Counted from the first letter of the stretch, positions 26,108 through 35,204 are shown. The stretch is DNA of 64,000 bases from Acuticoccus sp039034015 (GCA_039034015.1 JBCCBM010000013.1:39711-103710), one strand, 5' to 3'. Numbers and translations: made by a program. The notes: a model not told the origin generated them from the sequence alone.

Positions 26108-26145
26108 GTTCTTTGGCGAACGCGGCGGTTCGCCAAAATTAGAAC
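26108..26145. promoter_or_regulatory. Long inverted repeat upstream of the amidohydrolase operon
   Basis: TTTGGCGAAC (26112-26121) and GTTCGCCAAA (26128-26137) are perfect 10-base arms around GCGGCG, with outer GTTCT/AGAAC bases that extend the dyad. It lies about 170 bases before the hydrolase start and could be an operator or an RNA hairpin. Confidence 0.4.
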
Positions 26146-26186
26146 TCTTCTGATAAAGCGCCTTGCGGTGGCGTTGGCGGGGGCAA

Positions 26187-26218
26187 CAAAAAAAACGCCC
26201 GGCACGAGGGCCGGGCGT
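26187..26218 (-). terminator. Rho-independent terminator of the HiPIP-like gene
   Basis: On the minus strand ACGCCCGGC pairs with GCCGGGCGT (nine bases) around a short loop, followed directly by a run of eight T. It lies just after the stop of the small iron-sulfur protein gene, in the right direction. Confidence 0.8.
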
Positions 26219-26240
26219 CTTGCTGCGATGGCGCGCTGGG

Positions 26241-26483
26241 TTAGACCGCGACGGGTTTTAACGCGAACACTGCGCAGGTGTCGGTGCTGTTGATCTCACC
26301 CGACACGATTTGGCACGTGCCGGACGCGCCGGTTTCGCCGATGAAATGGCTGCAGTTTCCGCAGCGTGCGTTGCCCTCGGCGTTCTGGGTGAATTGAACG
26401 GCCTCTTTGGTGAGCGCCTGGGTGCGGCCGACCTCGAATGAAAGGTTGTGTGTCGGACCGACGTTGTTGATCAGATTGGCCAT
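26241..26483 (-). CDS. High-potential iron-sulfur protein-like, without export signal
   Basis: The 80-residue protein has four cysteines at 41, 44, 57 and 70 in RCGNCSHFIGETGASGTC and the following QIVSGEINSTDTC. The pattern C-x2-C-x12-C-x12-C with Gly before the third Cys resembles HiPIP ferredoxins, which carry a 4Fe-4S cluster and move electrons in the periplasm. Here no Tat signal is seen, so it may be cytosolic. The ATG at 26483 has GAGAGGG upstream, and a strong terminator follows, so it is probably a monocistronic, well-expressed gene. Its partner is unknown. HiPIP spacings are usually larger. Confidence 0.7.
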   Translation of the reverse strand: MANLINNVGPTHNLSFEVGRTQALTKEAVQFTQNAEGNARCGNCSHFIGETGASGTCQIVSGEINSTDTCAVFALKPVAV

Positions 26484-26622
26484 GACTGCCCTCTCCCGTG
26501 TCTGATGGGATCGAGATAGCACGAGTTAGAAAACTTCCAAGTCCAAACTGCAAAAAAGCCCGCATGATTTTTGTGCAGGCTCGCCCGACCGCCCCACCTC
26601 GCATGGGTCGGGCGGCGGGGGC

Positions 26623-27096
26623 TTAGGGCTGCGGCCGGATGGGGATCGGTCTTTGCTCTTCAATGGCCTCCATCGCGAAGTAGGAGGTGACGGTCTCAAG
26701 GTCGATCTCGGCGATGAGCCGGCGGTAACACGCGTCGTAGCTCGCCATATCCCGCGTCACGATCTTGATGAGATAGTCGTACTCGCCGCCGATCCGGAAA
26801 AAGTCGACCACGTCATCCAATTGGCCCACGTGGTGGCGGAAGGTTTCTAGCCAATCGGCGGAGTGGTGGCGGGTGCGGATCATCACGAACACCACGAGGC
26901 CGACGCCAAGGCGCTCCCTCTCCAAGACCACGGTGTGATTGCGGATGGCCCCGGCCGCCTCCAACGCCTTCAGCCGCCGCCAGCACGCGTTTTGGGAGAG
27001 GCCCACCCGCTCGCTCAACGCCCGCTGGGACTGGGCACTGTCGCGCTGGAGCTCCCGCAGAAGCGCACAATCAATTCGATCGAGTTTTACGCTCAT
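26623..27096 (-). CDS. Lrp/AsnC-family transcriptional regulator
   Basis: The 157-residue protein has an N-terminal HTH (LDRIDCALLRELQRDSAQSQRALSERVGLSQNACWRRLKALE, about 4-45) and a RAM ligand domain (VDFFRIGGEYDYLIKIVTRDMASYD). The length is normal. The ATG at 27096 is preferred over the adjacent GTG at 27099. A perfect 14-base palindrome lies four bases upstream of that ATG, consistent with autoregulation. The regulated target could be the MFS operon downstream on the opposite strand, starting at 27327. Effector unknown, probably an amino acid. Confidence 0.9.
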   Translation of the reverse strand: MSVKLDRIDCALLRELQRDSAQSQRALSERVGLSQNACWRRLKALEAAGAIRNHTVVLERERLGVGLVVFVMIRTRHHSADWLETFRHHVGQLDDVVDFFRIGGEYDYLIKIVTRDMASYDACYRRLIAEIDLETVTSYFAMEAIEEQRPIPIRPQP

Positions 27097-27100
27097 CACC

Positions 27101-27114
27101 CGATCATATGATCG
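27101..27114. promoter_or_regulatory. Perfect palindrome, candidate Lrp operator
   Basis: CGATCATATGATCG is a 14-base perfect palindrome immediately upstream of the Lrp-type gene, in the gap shared with the divergent MFS/opine-dehydrogenase operon. Lrp-family proteins often bind near their own start. Confidence 0.55.
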
Positions 27115-27326
27115 AACTTTTGCCGTGCAAGCGGGAAGTTATGGGATGATTTTGCCAGATTGTTGGGGGACTATTCTCACCCTACCGCATTGGTGGGCGC
27201 GGCGCGCTGCCCGGCCATCGGCATGGGGGCGACAGCTGGCTATAGTATCGGCGTAAAAGGTGCCTGGCGCGCCCCTCGATCGGTGACCCGGTCGGCGGGC
27301 GGGCGGGCCGAACGGACACGAAGCGC

Positions 27327-28643
27327 TTGAAACGACTGCTGCAAAACACTGAGTTTCTCATACTCTTCGGGGCGCAGGTGTCCTCGCTCCTTGCCATCGG
27401 CGTGATGACGGTGTCCTTGTCGCTCACCGCCTACGACTTTGGCGGCGTTGCGTTCGGCGGATTGGTGTTCGGCGGCATCCTCGCGCTCAAAATGGTGGCC
27501 TATGTGGGCGTGGCGCCCTTGGCGGAGGCGGTGCTTGGCCGGGCGCCCCGGCGGGCCGTGCTCATCGGTCTTGGCCTCTTGCGCGGGGCCGTCGTGGCCG
27601 CCATCGTGATGAGCCCAAACGTGTGGTGGGTGATGGGGCTCGCCTTCCTCGTCTTCGCCGCCTCCGCGGGGTTTACGCCGCTGGTGCAGGCCACCATCCC
27701 CGACCTTTTGCCCGATGAGGCGGACTACACCCGCGCCCTTGCCGTGTCGCGGATCGCCTACACGGTGGAGGCGGTGGCAAGCCCCCTCATCGCCGGGCTC
27801 CTCCTTGGCCTTGTTGCCCCGCAATCGCTCTTCGTGGTGCCGGCGATCCTGTTTTTGCTCTCAGCAAGCCTCATTGTGTGGCTGCGGTTGCCGGCCCTTG
27901 CTGCGCCCCCGCGCGCGCCCTTCTTCGATCGCCTCGTGCGCGGGGCGCGGATATATGTGCGCACGCCGCGCCTTCGGGGATTGTGGCTCGTGCAGTTCGG
28001 GCTCACCGCGCCGCTTGCCTGGGTCTTGGTCAACTCGGTGATTTATGCTGGCACCCATGGCAGGGCCGCAGAGCTTTATCCGCAGTTGATGATGGCCTAC
28101 GGGATCGGCACCGCAGCGGGCGCCTTGCTGGTGCCGCGGCTTGTGGCGCGGGTTGCGGAGCGCACAATCATGGTGGGCGGGGCGTTGGGCTTTGGGGCGG
28201 TTGGGCTTTTGATTTGGCTCGCGCCCTTGCCGCCCGCGGCCTTTGCGGTCTGGGCGGGGCTTGGGGCGGCCGCCTCGCTGGTGTTGACGCCGGGCGGCGT
28301 GGTGCTTGCCCGCTCCGCCGCGCCCCGTGACCGGCCGGCGCTCTTTGCCGCGCAGTTTGCCCTTTCACACGCGGGGTGGCTGATTGCCTATCCGCTCGCC
28401 GGCATTGCGGGCGCGGTGCTGGGGCCGGAGGTGGCGATGGCGGCCCTTTCGGCGCTTTGCATCATGGTGGCCTGGGCAGCGCTTTTGGTGTGGCCGGCGG
28501 AGGATCGCGCGGCAGTGCCACACACCCATCCCGACCTTCCCCCCGGCCATCCGCACCTTTTGGCCCACGCGGATGGAACCCATCGCCACCCTTACTTCAT
28601 TGATGACTTACATCCGCACTGGCCAACAATGCGCGGTGTGTGA
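27327..28643 (+). CDS. MFS transporter with histidine-rich C-terminal tail
   Basis: The 438-residue membrane protein has about 12 hydrophobic segments and MFS-like organisation, with the loop GRAPRRAVLIGLGLLRGAVVAAI after helix 2-3. The C-terminal tail from about 400 is rich in His and Pro (HTHPDLPPGHPH, HRHPYFIDDLHPHWP), which could bind a transition metal. No ATG is available upstream; TTG at 27327 is the likely start. The FAD oxidoreductase begins 22 bases after it, so it is probably the first gene of the opine-dehydrogenase operon. Substrate unknown. Confidence 0.8.
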   Translation: MKRLLQNTEFLILFGAQVSSLLAIGVMTVSLSLTAYDFGGVAFGGLVFGGILALKMVAYVGVAPLAEAVLGRAPRRAVLIGLGLLRGAVVAAIVMSPNVWWVMGLAFLVFAASAGFTPLVQATIPDLLPDEADYTRALAVSRIAYTVEAVASPLIAGLLLGLVAPQSLFVVPAILFLLSASLIVWLRLPALAAPPRAPFFDRLVRGARIYVRTPRLRGLWLVQFGLTAPLAWVLVNSVIYAGTHGRAAELYPQLMMAYGIGTAAGALLVPRLVARVAERTIMVGGALGFGAVGLLIWLAPLPPAAFAVWAGLGAAASLVLTPGGVVLARSAAPRDRPALFAAQFALSHAGWLIAYPLAGIAGAVLGPEVAMAALSALCIMVAWAALLVWPAEDRAAVPHTHPDLPPGHPHLLAHADGTHRHPYFIDDLHPHWPTMRGV

Positions 28644-28664
28644 GCGGACAGGAGCGTTTTGCCC

Positions 28665-30134
28665 ATGACGACGGCGACCACCAACCGTCCCATCGACGGT
28701 GCGGGGCTCGAAACGTTGGAAGCCCGGCTTCACGAGGATCTTGCGTATCTGCTCTCGCCCGGCAAAGCCTGGGTGCCGTCGCGCACGGCCGCGGGCGAGA
28801 CGGTGCACAACGTCGTCATTATCGGCGGCGGGATGTGCGGGATGGTGGCCTGGCACGCGCTGCGGTCTGGCGGCGTTGATGGGATGCGCATTGTTGACCG
28901 CGCGCCGGCGGGGGAGGAGGGCCCCTGGGTCACCTATGCGCGCATGCAAACGCTGCGCTCGCCCAAGCAGCTCACCGGCCCCGCATTCGGCCACGGCGCG
29001 CTCACCTTCCAGGCCTATTTTCGCGCCCGCTTCGGCACCGCCGCGTGGGACGCGTTGGACAAAATCCCCCGGCCCATGTGGATGGATTATCTGCGCTGGT
29101 ACCGAAAGGTGCTGGGCATCCCCGTCGAAAACGGCGTCTCAGTGGAGCGGATCGCGCCCGAGGGTGACCTGTTGCGCCTCACGCTCACCGGCGCCGGCGA
29201 GCCCTCGATCCTGACGCGCAAGTTGGTGATGGCGACGGGCCGCGATGGCACCGGCATCCCCAACATCCCAAAATTCGTGGATGGGGTGCCGAAGCGCTTT
29301 TGGGCACACTCGTCGGAAGACATTGATTTTGCAACGCTCAAGGGCAAACGCGTTGCCGTGATCGGGATTGGCGCCTCCGCCGTCGACAACGCCGCCGAGG
29401 CGCTGGAGCATGGCGCGGCCGAGGTGCGCCATCTCATTCGCCGGGAGACGATGCCCACCGTCAACAAGATGATGGGGATCGGCAGCTTTGGCTTCACCTG
29501 CGGCTATGCGGCCATGGATGACGCGTGGCGCTGGCGGTTCATGCAGTACAGCTTTGCCACCCAAACCCCATCGCCCCACGGCTCCACCTTGCGGGTGAGC
29601 CGGCACAAGAACGCGCACTTTCACTTTGGCAAAGCCACCACGCGCCTGTCTGCCGAGGGGGAGCGCGTGCGCATCCACTTTGCCGACGCCACCAGCCACG
29701 CGTGCGACTTCGTGATCCTGGGAACCGGCTTCATCACCGATCCGATGGTGCGGGTAGAGTTTGGCCCCGTTGCCGGCCTCATCAAATTGTGGCGCGATGC
29801 CTACACACCCCCGGCCGACGAGGCGAACGCCGACCTTGCACGCTTCCCTTATCTGAACGCCGATTTCACCTTCTGCGAGCGGGAACCCGGCACCGCGCCC
29901 TGGCTCTCCAACGTCTACTGTTTCAACTACGGCGCCACCGCGAGCCTTGGAAAGGTGAGCGGCGACATCCCGGGCGTCTCTGAGGGCGCCGCGTGGCTCG
30001 CCCGCGAGGTCGCGGCAAAGCTTTACGTGGAAGACATCGACACCCACTGGCAAAATTTTAACGACTATTCCACGCCCGAGCTTGATGGCAGCGAGTGGAC
30101 GGCAAGCGAGCTCCCCATTGAGGAAGAGGCGTGA
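28665..30134 (+). CDS. FAD/NAD(P)-dependent oxidoreductase
   Basis: The 489-residue protein has two dinucleotide-binding motifs: VVIIGGGMCGMVAWHALRSG near 55-70 (FAD) and VAVIGIGASAVDNAAEALEHGAAE near 228-250 (NAD(P)), plus ATGRDGTG and the GTGF motif LGTGFITDP. This fits a flavin-dependent monooxygenase or dehydrogenase of the FMO/pyridine-nucleotide family. The ATG at 28665 has CAGGAG upstream. Its stop overlaps the next gene as GTGA. Being coupled to two AhpD-like proteins and an opine dehydrogenase, it likely takes part in the oxidation of an imported amine or opine. Confidence 0.83.
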   Translation: MTTATTNRPIDGAGLETLEARLHEDLAYLLSPGKAWVPSRTAAGETVHNVVIIGGGMCGMVAWHALRSGGVDGMRIVDRAPAGEEGPWVTYARMQTLRSPKQLTGPAFGHGALTFQAYFRARFGTAAWDALDKIPRPMWMDYLRWYRKVLGIPVENGVSVERIAPEGDLLRLTLTGAGEPSILTRKLVMATGRDGTGIPNIPKFVDGVPKRFWAHSSEDIDFATLKGKRVAVIGIGASAVDNAAEALEHGAAEVRHLIRRETMPTVNKMMGIGSFGFTCGYAAMDDAWRWRFMQYSFATQTPSPHGSTLRVSRHKNAHFHFGKATTRLSAEGERVRIHFADATSHACDFVILGTGFITDPMVRVEFGPVAGLIKLWRDAYTPPADEANADLARFPYLNADFTFCEREPGTAPWLSNVYCFNYGATASLGKVSGDIPGVSEGAAWLAREVAAKLYVEDIDTHWQNFNDYSTPELDGSEWTASELPIEEEA

Positions 30135-30595
30135 GCGCACCGTTGACCACCAGCACCCTCACGCTCGGCGGCGCGGCGGACGGGGACGCTGTGACCGGCC
30201 GGGCCAATATTTTTGAGATGACTGCGGCCGCTGAAGAAGCGGTCCTCGCGCCGGCCGACGTTGGCGCCTTCCCCCACGACATGCGCGCCGCCCTTGCCGC
30301 CCGCATGGCCCGGCTGAATGGCGATGAGGCCGCCGCCGCGCACTATGAAGCACGGATGGAAGGCCCCGCGCACGCCGCGCTCGCCGACCCTTCTCACCCC
30401 GGCGAGGGCCCGTTGCTGGCCTTTGTCGACAAGACAGCCGCAGCGCCGAAGGACATTGTGGCGGCCGACATCAAAACCCTCCAGGCAGCCGGCGTTTCGG
30501 ACGCCGACATTGTGCGCCTTTGCGAGTTGATCGCGTTCATGGCCTATCAGCTCCGCGTGATTGCGGGCCTCCGGCTCATGGGGCAAACGGCGTGA
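30131..30595 (+). CDS. CMD/AhpD-like domain protein (no CxxC)
   Basis: The 154-residue all-alpha protein resembles carboxymuconolactone decarboxylase/AhpD-type proteins (FPHDMRAALAARMARLNGDEA, later DADIVRLCELIAFMAYQLRVIAGL). The CxxC thiol motif of AhpD is absent, and only one Cys (LCEL) is present. Such CxxC-less CMD proteins often sit beside a full peroxidase-related partner, as here. The GTG start overlaps the previous gene (GTGA) and its stop overlaps the next one. Its activity is unknown; it may be a subunit or chaperone of the neighbour. Confidence 0.72.
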   Translation: MSAPLTTSTLTLGGAADGDAVTGRANIFEMTAAAEEAVLAPADVGAFPHDMRAALAARMARLNGDEAAAAHYEARMEGPAHAALADPSHPGEGPLLAFVDKTAAAPKDIVAADIKTLQAAGVSDADIVRLCELIAFMAYQLRVIAGLRLMGQTA

Positions 30596-31176
30596 CGGTG
30601 GTGCACAAATTCACCCGCACAGTGCCGGAATGGCGGCCCCGCGTGCGCCCGGTGGCGCTCGACGAGGCGACCGAGGCGCAGAAGGACGCGCTGAAAATCA
30701 CGCCGTCGAACACCAAAGTGTCGGACTACGTGCTCGTCCTCGCGCACGATGTGGAGAGCCTGAAGGTGCGCTCCCCGCTCTTTAACGCCATCATGTATGA
30801 CAAAGGCGGTCTTGGCCGGGCTGAGCGGGAAATTGGCGCGCTCGCCGCCTCCATGGTGAACCGCTGCATCTATTGCGCGGCCGTCCACGCGGCGCGCCAT
30901 GCCGAGCTTGACCGCTCCACCGCGCTCACCGATGCGCTCTTCCAAAAGGGCGCGGACGCTGACCTTGTCCCCCGCGAGCGCGCCATTTTTGACTACGCCG
31001 CAAAGCTGTCAGAAACGCCCCCCGCCGCCACTGAGGCGGATGTGGCAGCGCTCCGCGATGCGGGGCTTGATGACGCCGACATCCTCGATCTCACGCTCTC
31101 CACCGCGCTCTTTGGCTGGGCCAACCGGCTGATGCACGTTCTGGGCGACCCGGTGCGCAAGGGGATGGCGGCGTGA
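30592..31176 (+). CDS. Peroxidase-related AhpD-like protein (CxxC)
   Basis: The 194-residue protein contains the thiol motif CIYCAAVHAARH, in which CxxC is followed by His two to four residues later, as in AhpD alkylhydroperoxidases. Helices before and after (EREIGALAASMVN, PRERAIFDYAAKLSETP) match the peroxidase-related family. The GTG at 30592 overlaps the previous stop, and TGA at 31174 overlaps the opine dehydrogenase start. It might remove peroxides made by the flavin enzyme encoded two genes upstream. Confidence 0.8.
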   Translation: MTVVHKFTRTVPEWRPRVRPVALDEATEAQKDALKITPSNTKVSDYVLVLAHDVESLKVRSPLFNAIMYDKGGLGRAEREIGALAASMVNRCIYCAAVHAARHAELDRSTALTDALFQKGADADLVPRERAIFDYAAKLSETPPAATEADVAALRDAGLDDADILDLTLSTALFGWANRLMHVLGDPVRKGMAA

Positions 31177-32249
31177 AGGTTGGGATTGCGGGCGCGGGCT
31201 CCATCGCCTTTGCCACCGCCGCGCTTTTGGAAAAGAACGGCCACTCGGTGACCCTTTGGTCGCCCTCAGGCGCCGGCACAGAGGCGCTGGCCAACGCGCC
31301 CCTCACGGCAAAGGGCGCCGTGGAAGGAACGTTTTCGCCCGCCATCGCAGCCTCGCCCGCGGCGCTGTGCGCGGCCGAGGTGGTGCTGGTGGCGGTGCCC
31401 GGATATGGGCACAAGGCGGTGTTTGATGCGCTGGCCCCATGCTTGCAGGCCGGGACGGAGGTGATCATCTCGTCCCACGCCTCGTTTGGCGCGCTTTATC
31501 TGGCGCGGGCGCTGGCCGCGCGGGGATTGCAACTGCCGATCACCTGTTGGGGGACGACGGCCGTCACCGGCCGGCGCACGGGGGAAACGGAGGTCACCGT
31601 CAACACGGTTCGCAAAAAGGTTGACGCGTGCACCGTGCCCGCCGCCCGTGAGGCTGCAGCGCTTGCCACCTGCCGCGCGCTCTTTGGGGATGTGTTCGTG
31701 CCGCGGGCTGGGATGCTCGCCATCACGCTCTCCAACCTCAACCCGCAAAATCACATGGGGATTGCGCTCCTCAACATGACGCGGATGGAGCATGGCGAAA
31801 CCTGGGGGCAGGGCGCCAATGTCACCCCCCATGTGGGCCGCCTTCTGGAACGGCTGGATGAGGAGCGGCTTGCGATCGCGGGCGCGCTCGGCCTCCAGGT
31901 GAAGACCATCTTTGAGCACTTTCACCAGTCGTTCCACGTGCCAATTGCGTCCATCTCGGAGATGAATTTTGAGATGCACCGGCAAGGGCGGGGCGGCACG
32001 GGGCCAGCCACCGCCGACAGCCGTTATGTGACCGAAGATGTGCCCTACGGTCTGTTGCCGGTGGCACTTTTGGGCGAGATGGCCGGGCGCCCGGCGCGGC
32101 TCCACGAGGCGGGCATCGACATTTTTAGCGCCATGTATGGGCGGGACTTTCGGGCCGAGAACACACTTTTGCCGGCCCTTGATCTGGGCGGGCTTCCGCT
32201 GGACGCGCTTGGGGAGGCTGGGCGCACGGGGGTCTTGCCGAAGACATGA
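31173..32249 (+). CDS. Octopine/nopaline dehydrogenase family protein
   Basis: The 358-residue protein has an N-terminal Rossmann fold with GIAGAGSIAFATAALL (GAGSIA at 7-12) and a C-terminal helical domain with ITLSNLNPQNHMGIALLNMTRMEHGETW, where His is the expected catalytic residue. Opine dehydrogenases form or split N-(carboxyalkyl) amino acids using NAD(P)H. The GTG start overlaps the upstream gene. It is followed by a polyamine/opine-type ABC importer, so degradation of an imported opine-like compound is plausible. Substrate not determined. Confidence 0.83.
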   Translation: MKVGIAGAGSIAFATAALLEKNGHSVTLWSPSGAGTEALANAPLTAKGAVEGTFSPAIAASPAALCAAEVVLVAVPGYGHKAVFDALAPCLQAGTEVIISSHASFGALYLARALAARGLQLPITCWGTTAVTGRRTGETEVTVNTVRKKVDACTVPAAREAAALATCRALFGDVFVPRAGMLAITLSNLNPQNHMGIALLNMTRMEHGETWGQGANVTPHVGRLLERLDEERLAIAGALGLQVKTIFEHFHQSFHVPIASISEMNFEMHRQGRGGTGPATADSRYVTEDVPYGLLPVALLGEMAGRPARLHEAGIDIFSAMYGRDFRAENTLLPALDLGGLPLDALGEAGRTGVLPKT

Positions 32250-32274
32250 TCAACGACACGATGAGGAGATGAGC

Positions 32275-33378
32275 ATGACGCTAAAAATGAACCGCCGGAC
32301 CTTTCTCGGCACAACGGCGGCCGCCGGCGCCGCGCTGGCGAGCCCCGCGTACCTGCGCCGGGCCTATGCGAGCGGCGGCGAGGTCAACATCTGGACCTAC
32401 AACCAGTTTGTGCCCGACGCCTTCAAAGAGCAGTTTGAAGCGGAGACCGGCATCAAGGTGAACGTGCGCCTGGTGGACGACCAGGGCAAACAATTCAACC
32501 TGTTGGCCGCCGAGGCGCCCAACCCCACCGTCGACATTATGACGGTCGCGGGCCACCGCTTCTTGCAATTCATTGGGTCCGACCTTTTGTCCCCGCTCGA
32601 CACGGACCGTCTGTCCAACTGGGGCAACATCAACCCCACGTTCTCCGAGAGCGACTGGGCGACCGTCAACGGCAGCAAGTGGGGCGCGCCGATCCTGTCC
32701 GGCATGGAAGTGTTGGCCTACAACACCGACCGTGTGTCAAAAGATCAGGTGGGCACATGGCAAGAGTTCTTCTCCGAGCAATTCTCGGGTGAGACCGCCT
32801 ACACCATCCAAGACATGCTCTCCATCGTCATGCTGATGAAGGGGTATGACGGGAACATGGTCGAGTACATGGACGACCCGGCGCGTGCGGCCGAGATTGT
32901 GGCCGAGGCGCGCGATTTCTTGATCGCCCACAAGCCGATGGTCCGCAAATATTATGACAGCGGCGCCGAAGTGCAACAAATGTTCGTCAACCAGGACATT
33001 GTGGCCGCTTGCGCGTGGAACGGTCCCATCGCCGCGCTGATGGCGGACGGGTTCCCCGTGGCGATGACCATCCCGGAGGAGGGGTCCTACGGCTTTGTTT
33101 ACACCTACAACATCGCCAACAACGCACCCAACCCTGACAACGCCTACACCTTCATCAACGCCATTTTGGGCTCGCCCGAGATTGGCGCTGCGATGACGAA
33201 GGCATCAGGCTTTATTTCGACCTACAAGGGCGCGACGGATTTCTTGACGGACGAAGAGAAAGCCGCCTCCTCCTTCCCAGAGGCGGAGATTGAGCGCCTT
33301 CAATTCTTCCGCGCTGAGGCCAATGAGATGAAATACAGCCTCGTTGACCCAGCCGTTGAAGCGGTAAAAGCGGCGTAG
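32275..33378 (+). CDS. PotD-like ABC transporter substrate-binding protein (Tat signal)
   Basis: The 367-residue binding protein has a twin-arginine signal (MNRRTFLGTTAAAGAALASPAYLRRAYA) and the polyamine-type core: VNIWTYNQFVPDAFKEQFEAETGIKVNV, ILSGMEVLAYNTD and the acidic site. The start ATG at 32275 has AGGAG six bases upstream. Ligand-binding residues of PotD (Trp, Asp) are not all obvious, so the substrate may be a different cation such as an opine. It is followed by two permeases and an ATPase. Confidence 0.87.
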   Translation: MTLKMNRRTFLGTTAAAGAALASPAYLRRAYASGGEVNIWTYNQFVPDAFKEQFEAETGIKVNVRLVDDQGKQFNLLAAEAPNPTVDIMTVAGHRFLQFIGSDLLSPLDTDRLSNWGNINPTFSESDWATVNGSKWGAPILSGMEVLAYNTDRVSKDQVGTWQEFFSEQFSGETAYTIQDMLSIVMLMKGYDGNMVEYMDDPARAAEIVAEARDFLIAHKPMVRKYYDSGAEVQQMFVNQDIVAACAWNGPIAALMADGFPVAMTIPEEGSYGFVYTYNIANNAPNPDNAYTFINAILGSPEIGAAMTKASGFISTYKGATDFLTDEEKAASSFPEAEIERLQFFRAEANEMKYSLVDPAVEAVKAA

Positions 33379-33435
33379 ACCGCGCCGTGGAGGCCCGGCC
33401 CGCCCGGGCCTCCACCTCCTTGAAGGAATCTTGCG

Positions 33436-34419
33436 ATGAGCGATGACACCGCGCCGATTGCCACCACCGCCGGCCGGACGCGGGAGGATCGCGCCACCCT
33501 GTGGGGCCGCATTGTGGCGAACGGGCCCTACCAGGCGGTGAGCCGGTTTGTCTTCGCCTCGCCGCGCCGCCAATTCCTACTTTTGGCGCTGATCCCCATC
33601 GTCTGGGTCATCACGCAGCATCTGGCGCCGATGATACAGATGCTAAACGTCAGCCTATTGGAGGCCTACCCGCTCACTGTGGGTGAAGAGGCGCGCTACA
33701 CCGCCGCCAACTATGCCAAATTCTTCGAAGAGAGCGTTTTTCAAAAGCCGTTCTTCCGAACGCTGGTCTACTCCTCAACGCTCACCTTTGCGACCTTGCT
33801 CATCACCTTCCCGGTTGCGTACTACCTGGCGCGCTACGTCAAGCGGGACAATCAACTCGCCCTGCTCCTCATCATCCTCGTCCCATTCTGGACGGGTGAG
33901 ATTGTGCGCACCTTCGCGATCATGATTTTGCTGGGCAACAACGGCGCCATCAACATCGCGCTCCAATGGCTGGGTCTGATCAACCGGCCCATCCCCTTCA
34001 TGTACACCGGCTTTTCGGTGAGCGTTGGCCTCATTTACCTCACCGCGCTTTACATGCTCTTGCCGCTTTACTCGGCGCTGGAAAAGTTGCCACGCTCATA
34101 CTTAGAGGCGGCGGCTGATCTTGGCGCCGGCCCGCTCACCCGCTTTCGCAGGATCACCATCCCCCTCAGCCTGGAAGGCATTGGCGCAGGCTGCACCCTC
34201 GTCTTCCTCATTTCGACCGGATACTATGGTGCGCCCGTTCTTCTCGGCGGGCCCAACAGCACAGTGTTTGCCGAGACCATTGCCGGATTCTTCCACAACG
34301 CGGGCGATGCTTGGCCAACGGGCGCGGCATTTGCGGTCATCATGTTCATCACCGCGCTCGGCCTCTCCGGCCTCTTCACCCTCCTGATCAACGCCTTGCG
34401 CAAGGGGGACACGAAATGA
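33436..34419 (+). CDS. PotB-like ABC transporter permease
   Basis: The 327-residue permease has a conserved loop EAAADLGAGPLTRFRRITIPLSLEGIGAGCTLV typical of spermidine/putrescine-type importers. About six transmembrane segments follow a 45-residue cytoplasmic N-terminus. The TGA overlaps the next ATG by four bases. It forms the heterodimer with the following permease. Confidence 0.9.
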   Translation: MSDDTAPIATTAGRTREDRATLWGRIVANGPYQAVSRFVFASPRRQFLLLALIPIVWVITQHLAPMIQMLNVSLLEAYPLTVGEEARYTAANYAKFFEESVFQKPFFRTLVYSSTLTFATLLITFPVAYYLARYVKRDNQLALLLIILVPFWTGEIVRTFAIMILLGNNGAINIALQWLGLINRPIPFMYTGFSVSVGLIYLTALYMLLPLYSALEKLPRSYLEAAADLGAGPLTRFRRITIPLSLEGIGAGCTLVFLISTGYYGAPVLLGGPNSTVFAETIAGFFHNAGDAWPTGAAFAVIMFITALGLSGLFTLLINALRKGDTK

Positions 34420-35204
34420 GCCGCGCCGGCCGCATCGTCCTGCCGATCCTCTTTTGGGCGTTCGTTGTCTACCTCTTCGTCCCCCTCATCCTCATGGTGG
34501 TGATGGGGTTCAAGGACAGCCGGTTCATCGGCTTTCCGATCCGCGGCCTCACCTTCGAGTGGTACCTCGGCGTCTTTGAAGACACCGACGTCATCGTGAC
34601 GTTCCTTTATTCTGTGGTGATCGCAGTTGCCTCCACCGCCGCCTCCGTCATCATTGGGACATGGCTTGCCGTCCTTCTCAACGGCAAAAAGTTCATTGGC
34701 CGCGCCGCGGTCTACGGCATGATGATCTTGCCCGCGCTCGTCCCCGGCATCATCTCGGCGATCGCGTTTCGGATTTACGCGCGCCAGCTTGAGATCGAGC
34801 CTGGCATGTTTGCCATCATCTGGGCCCACGCGGTCCACAACGTGCCCTTTGTGACGCTTGTGGTGATGGCGCGCCTCTCAACACTGCCTAAAAGCTTGGG
34901 CGAGGCGGCGCGGGACCTTGGGGCCGACCCGTTCGTGGTCTTCATGCGCATCACGATGCCATATTTACGGCCGGCCATCATCGGCGCGTCAATCTTCTGC
35001 CTGCTTTTGAGCTTTGACGACTTTGTGCGCTCGTTCTTCCTGGGCAGTTACCAGCCGACGCTGCCGGTGCTCATCTTTGCCAAACTGCGTTCCGGCATGT
35101 CGCCCGAGATCAACGCCATCGCCACCGTTGCCCTCATTTTGACCGCTGCGCTGGGCATCTGGGCCGAGCGATCGAGCCGCCGCCTCAAGAAGGAGAGTTC
35201 GTGA
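34416..35204 (+). CDS. PotC-like ABC transporter permease
   Basis: The 262-residue permease has the loop GEAARDLGADPFVVFMRITMPYLRPAIIGASIFC and the C-terminal SFDDFVRSFFLGSYQPTLPVLIFAKLRSGMSPEINAIATV, typical of PotC. It starts as ATGA on the end of the PotB-like gene and ends as GTGA on the ATPase gene, so the importer is translated as one coupled unit. Confidence 0.92.
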   Translation: MSRAGRIVLPILFWAFVVYLFVPLILMVVMGFKDSRFIGFPIRGLTFEWYLGVFEDTDVIVTFLYSVVIAVASTAASVIIGTWLAVLLNGKKFIGRAAVYGMMILPALVPGIISAIAFRIYARQLEIEPGMFAIIWAHAVHNVPFVTLVVMARLSTLPKSLGEAARDLGADPFVVFMRITMPYLRPAIIGASIFCLLLSFDDFVRSFFLGSYQPTLPVLIFAKLRSGMSPEINAIATVALILTAALGIWAERSSRRLKKESS

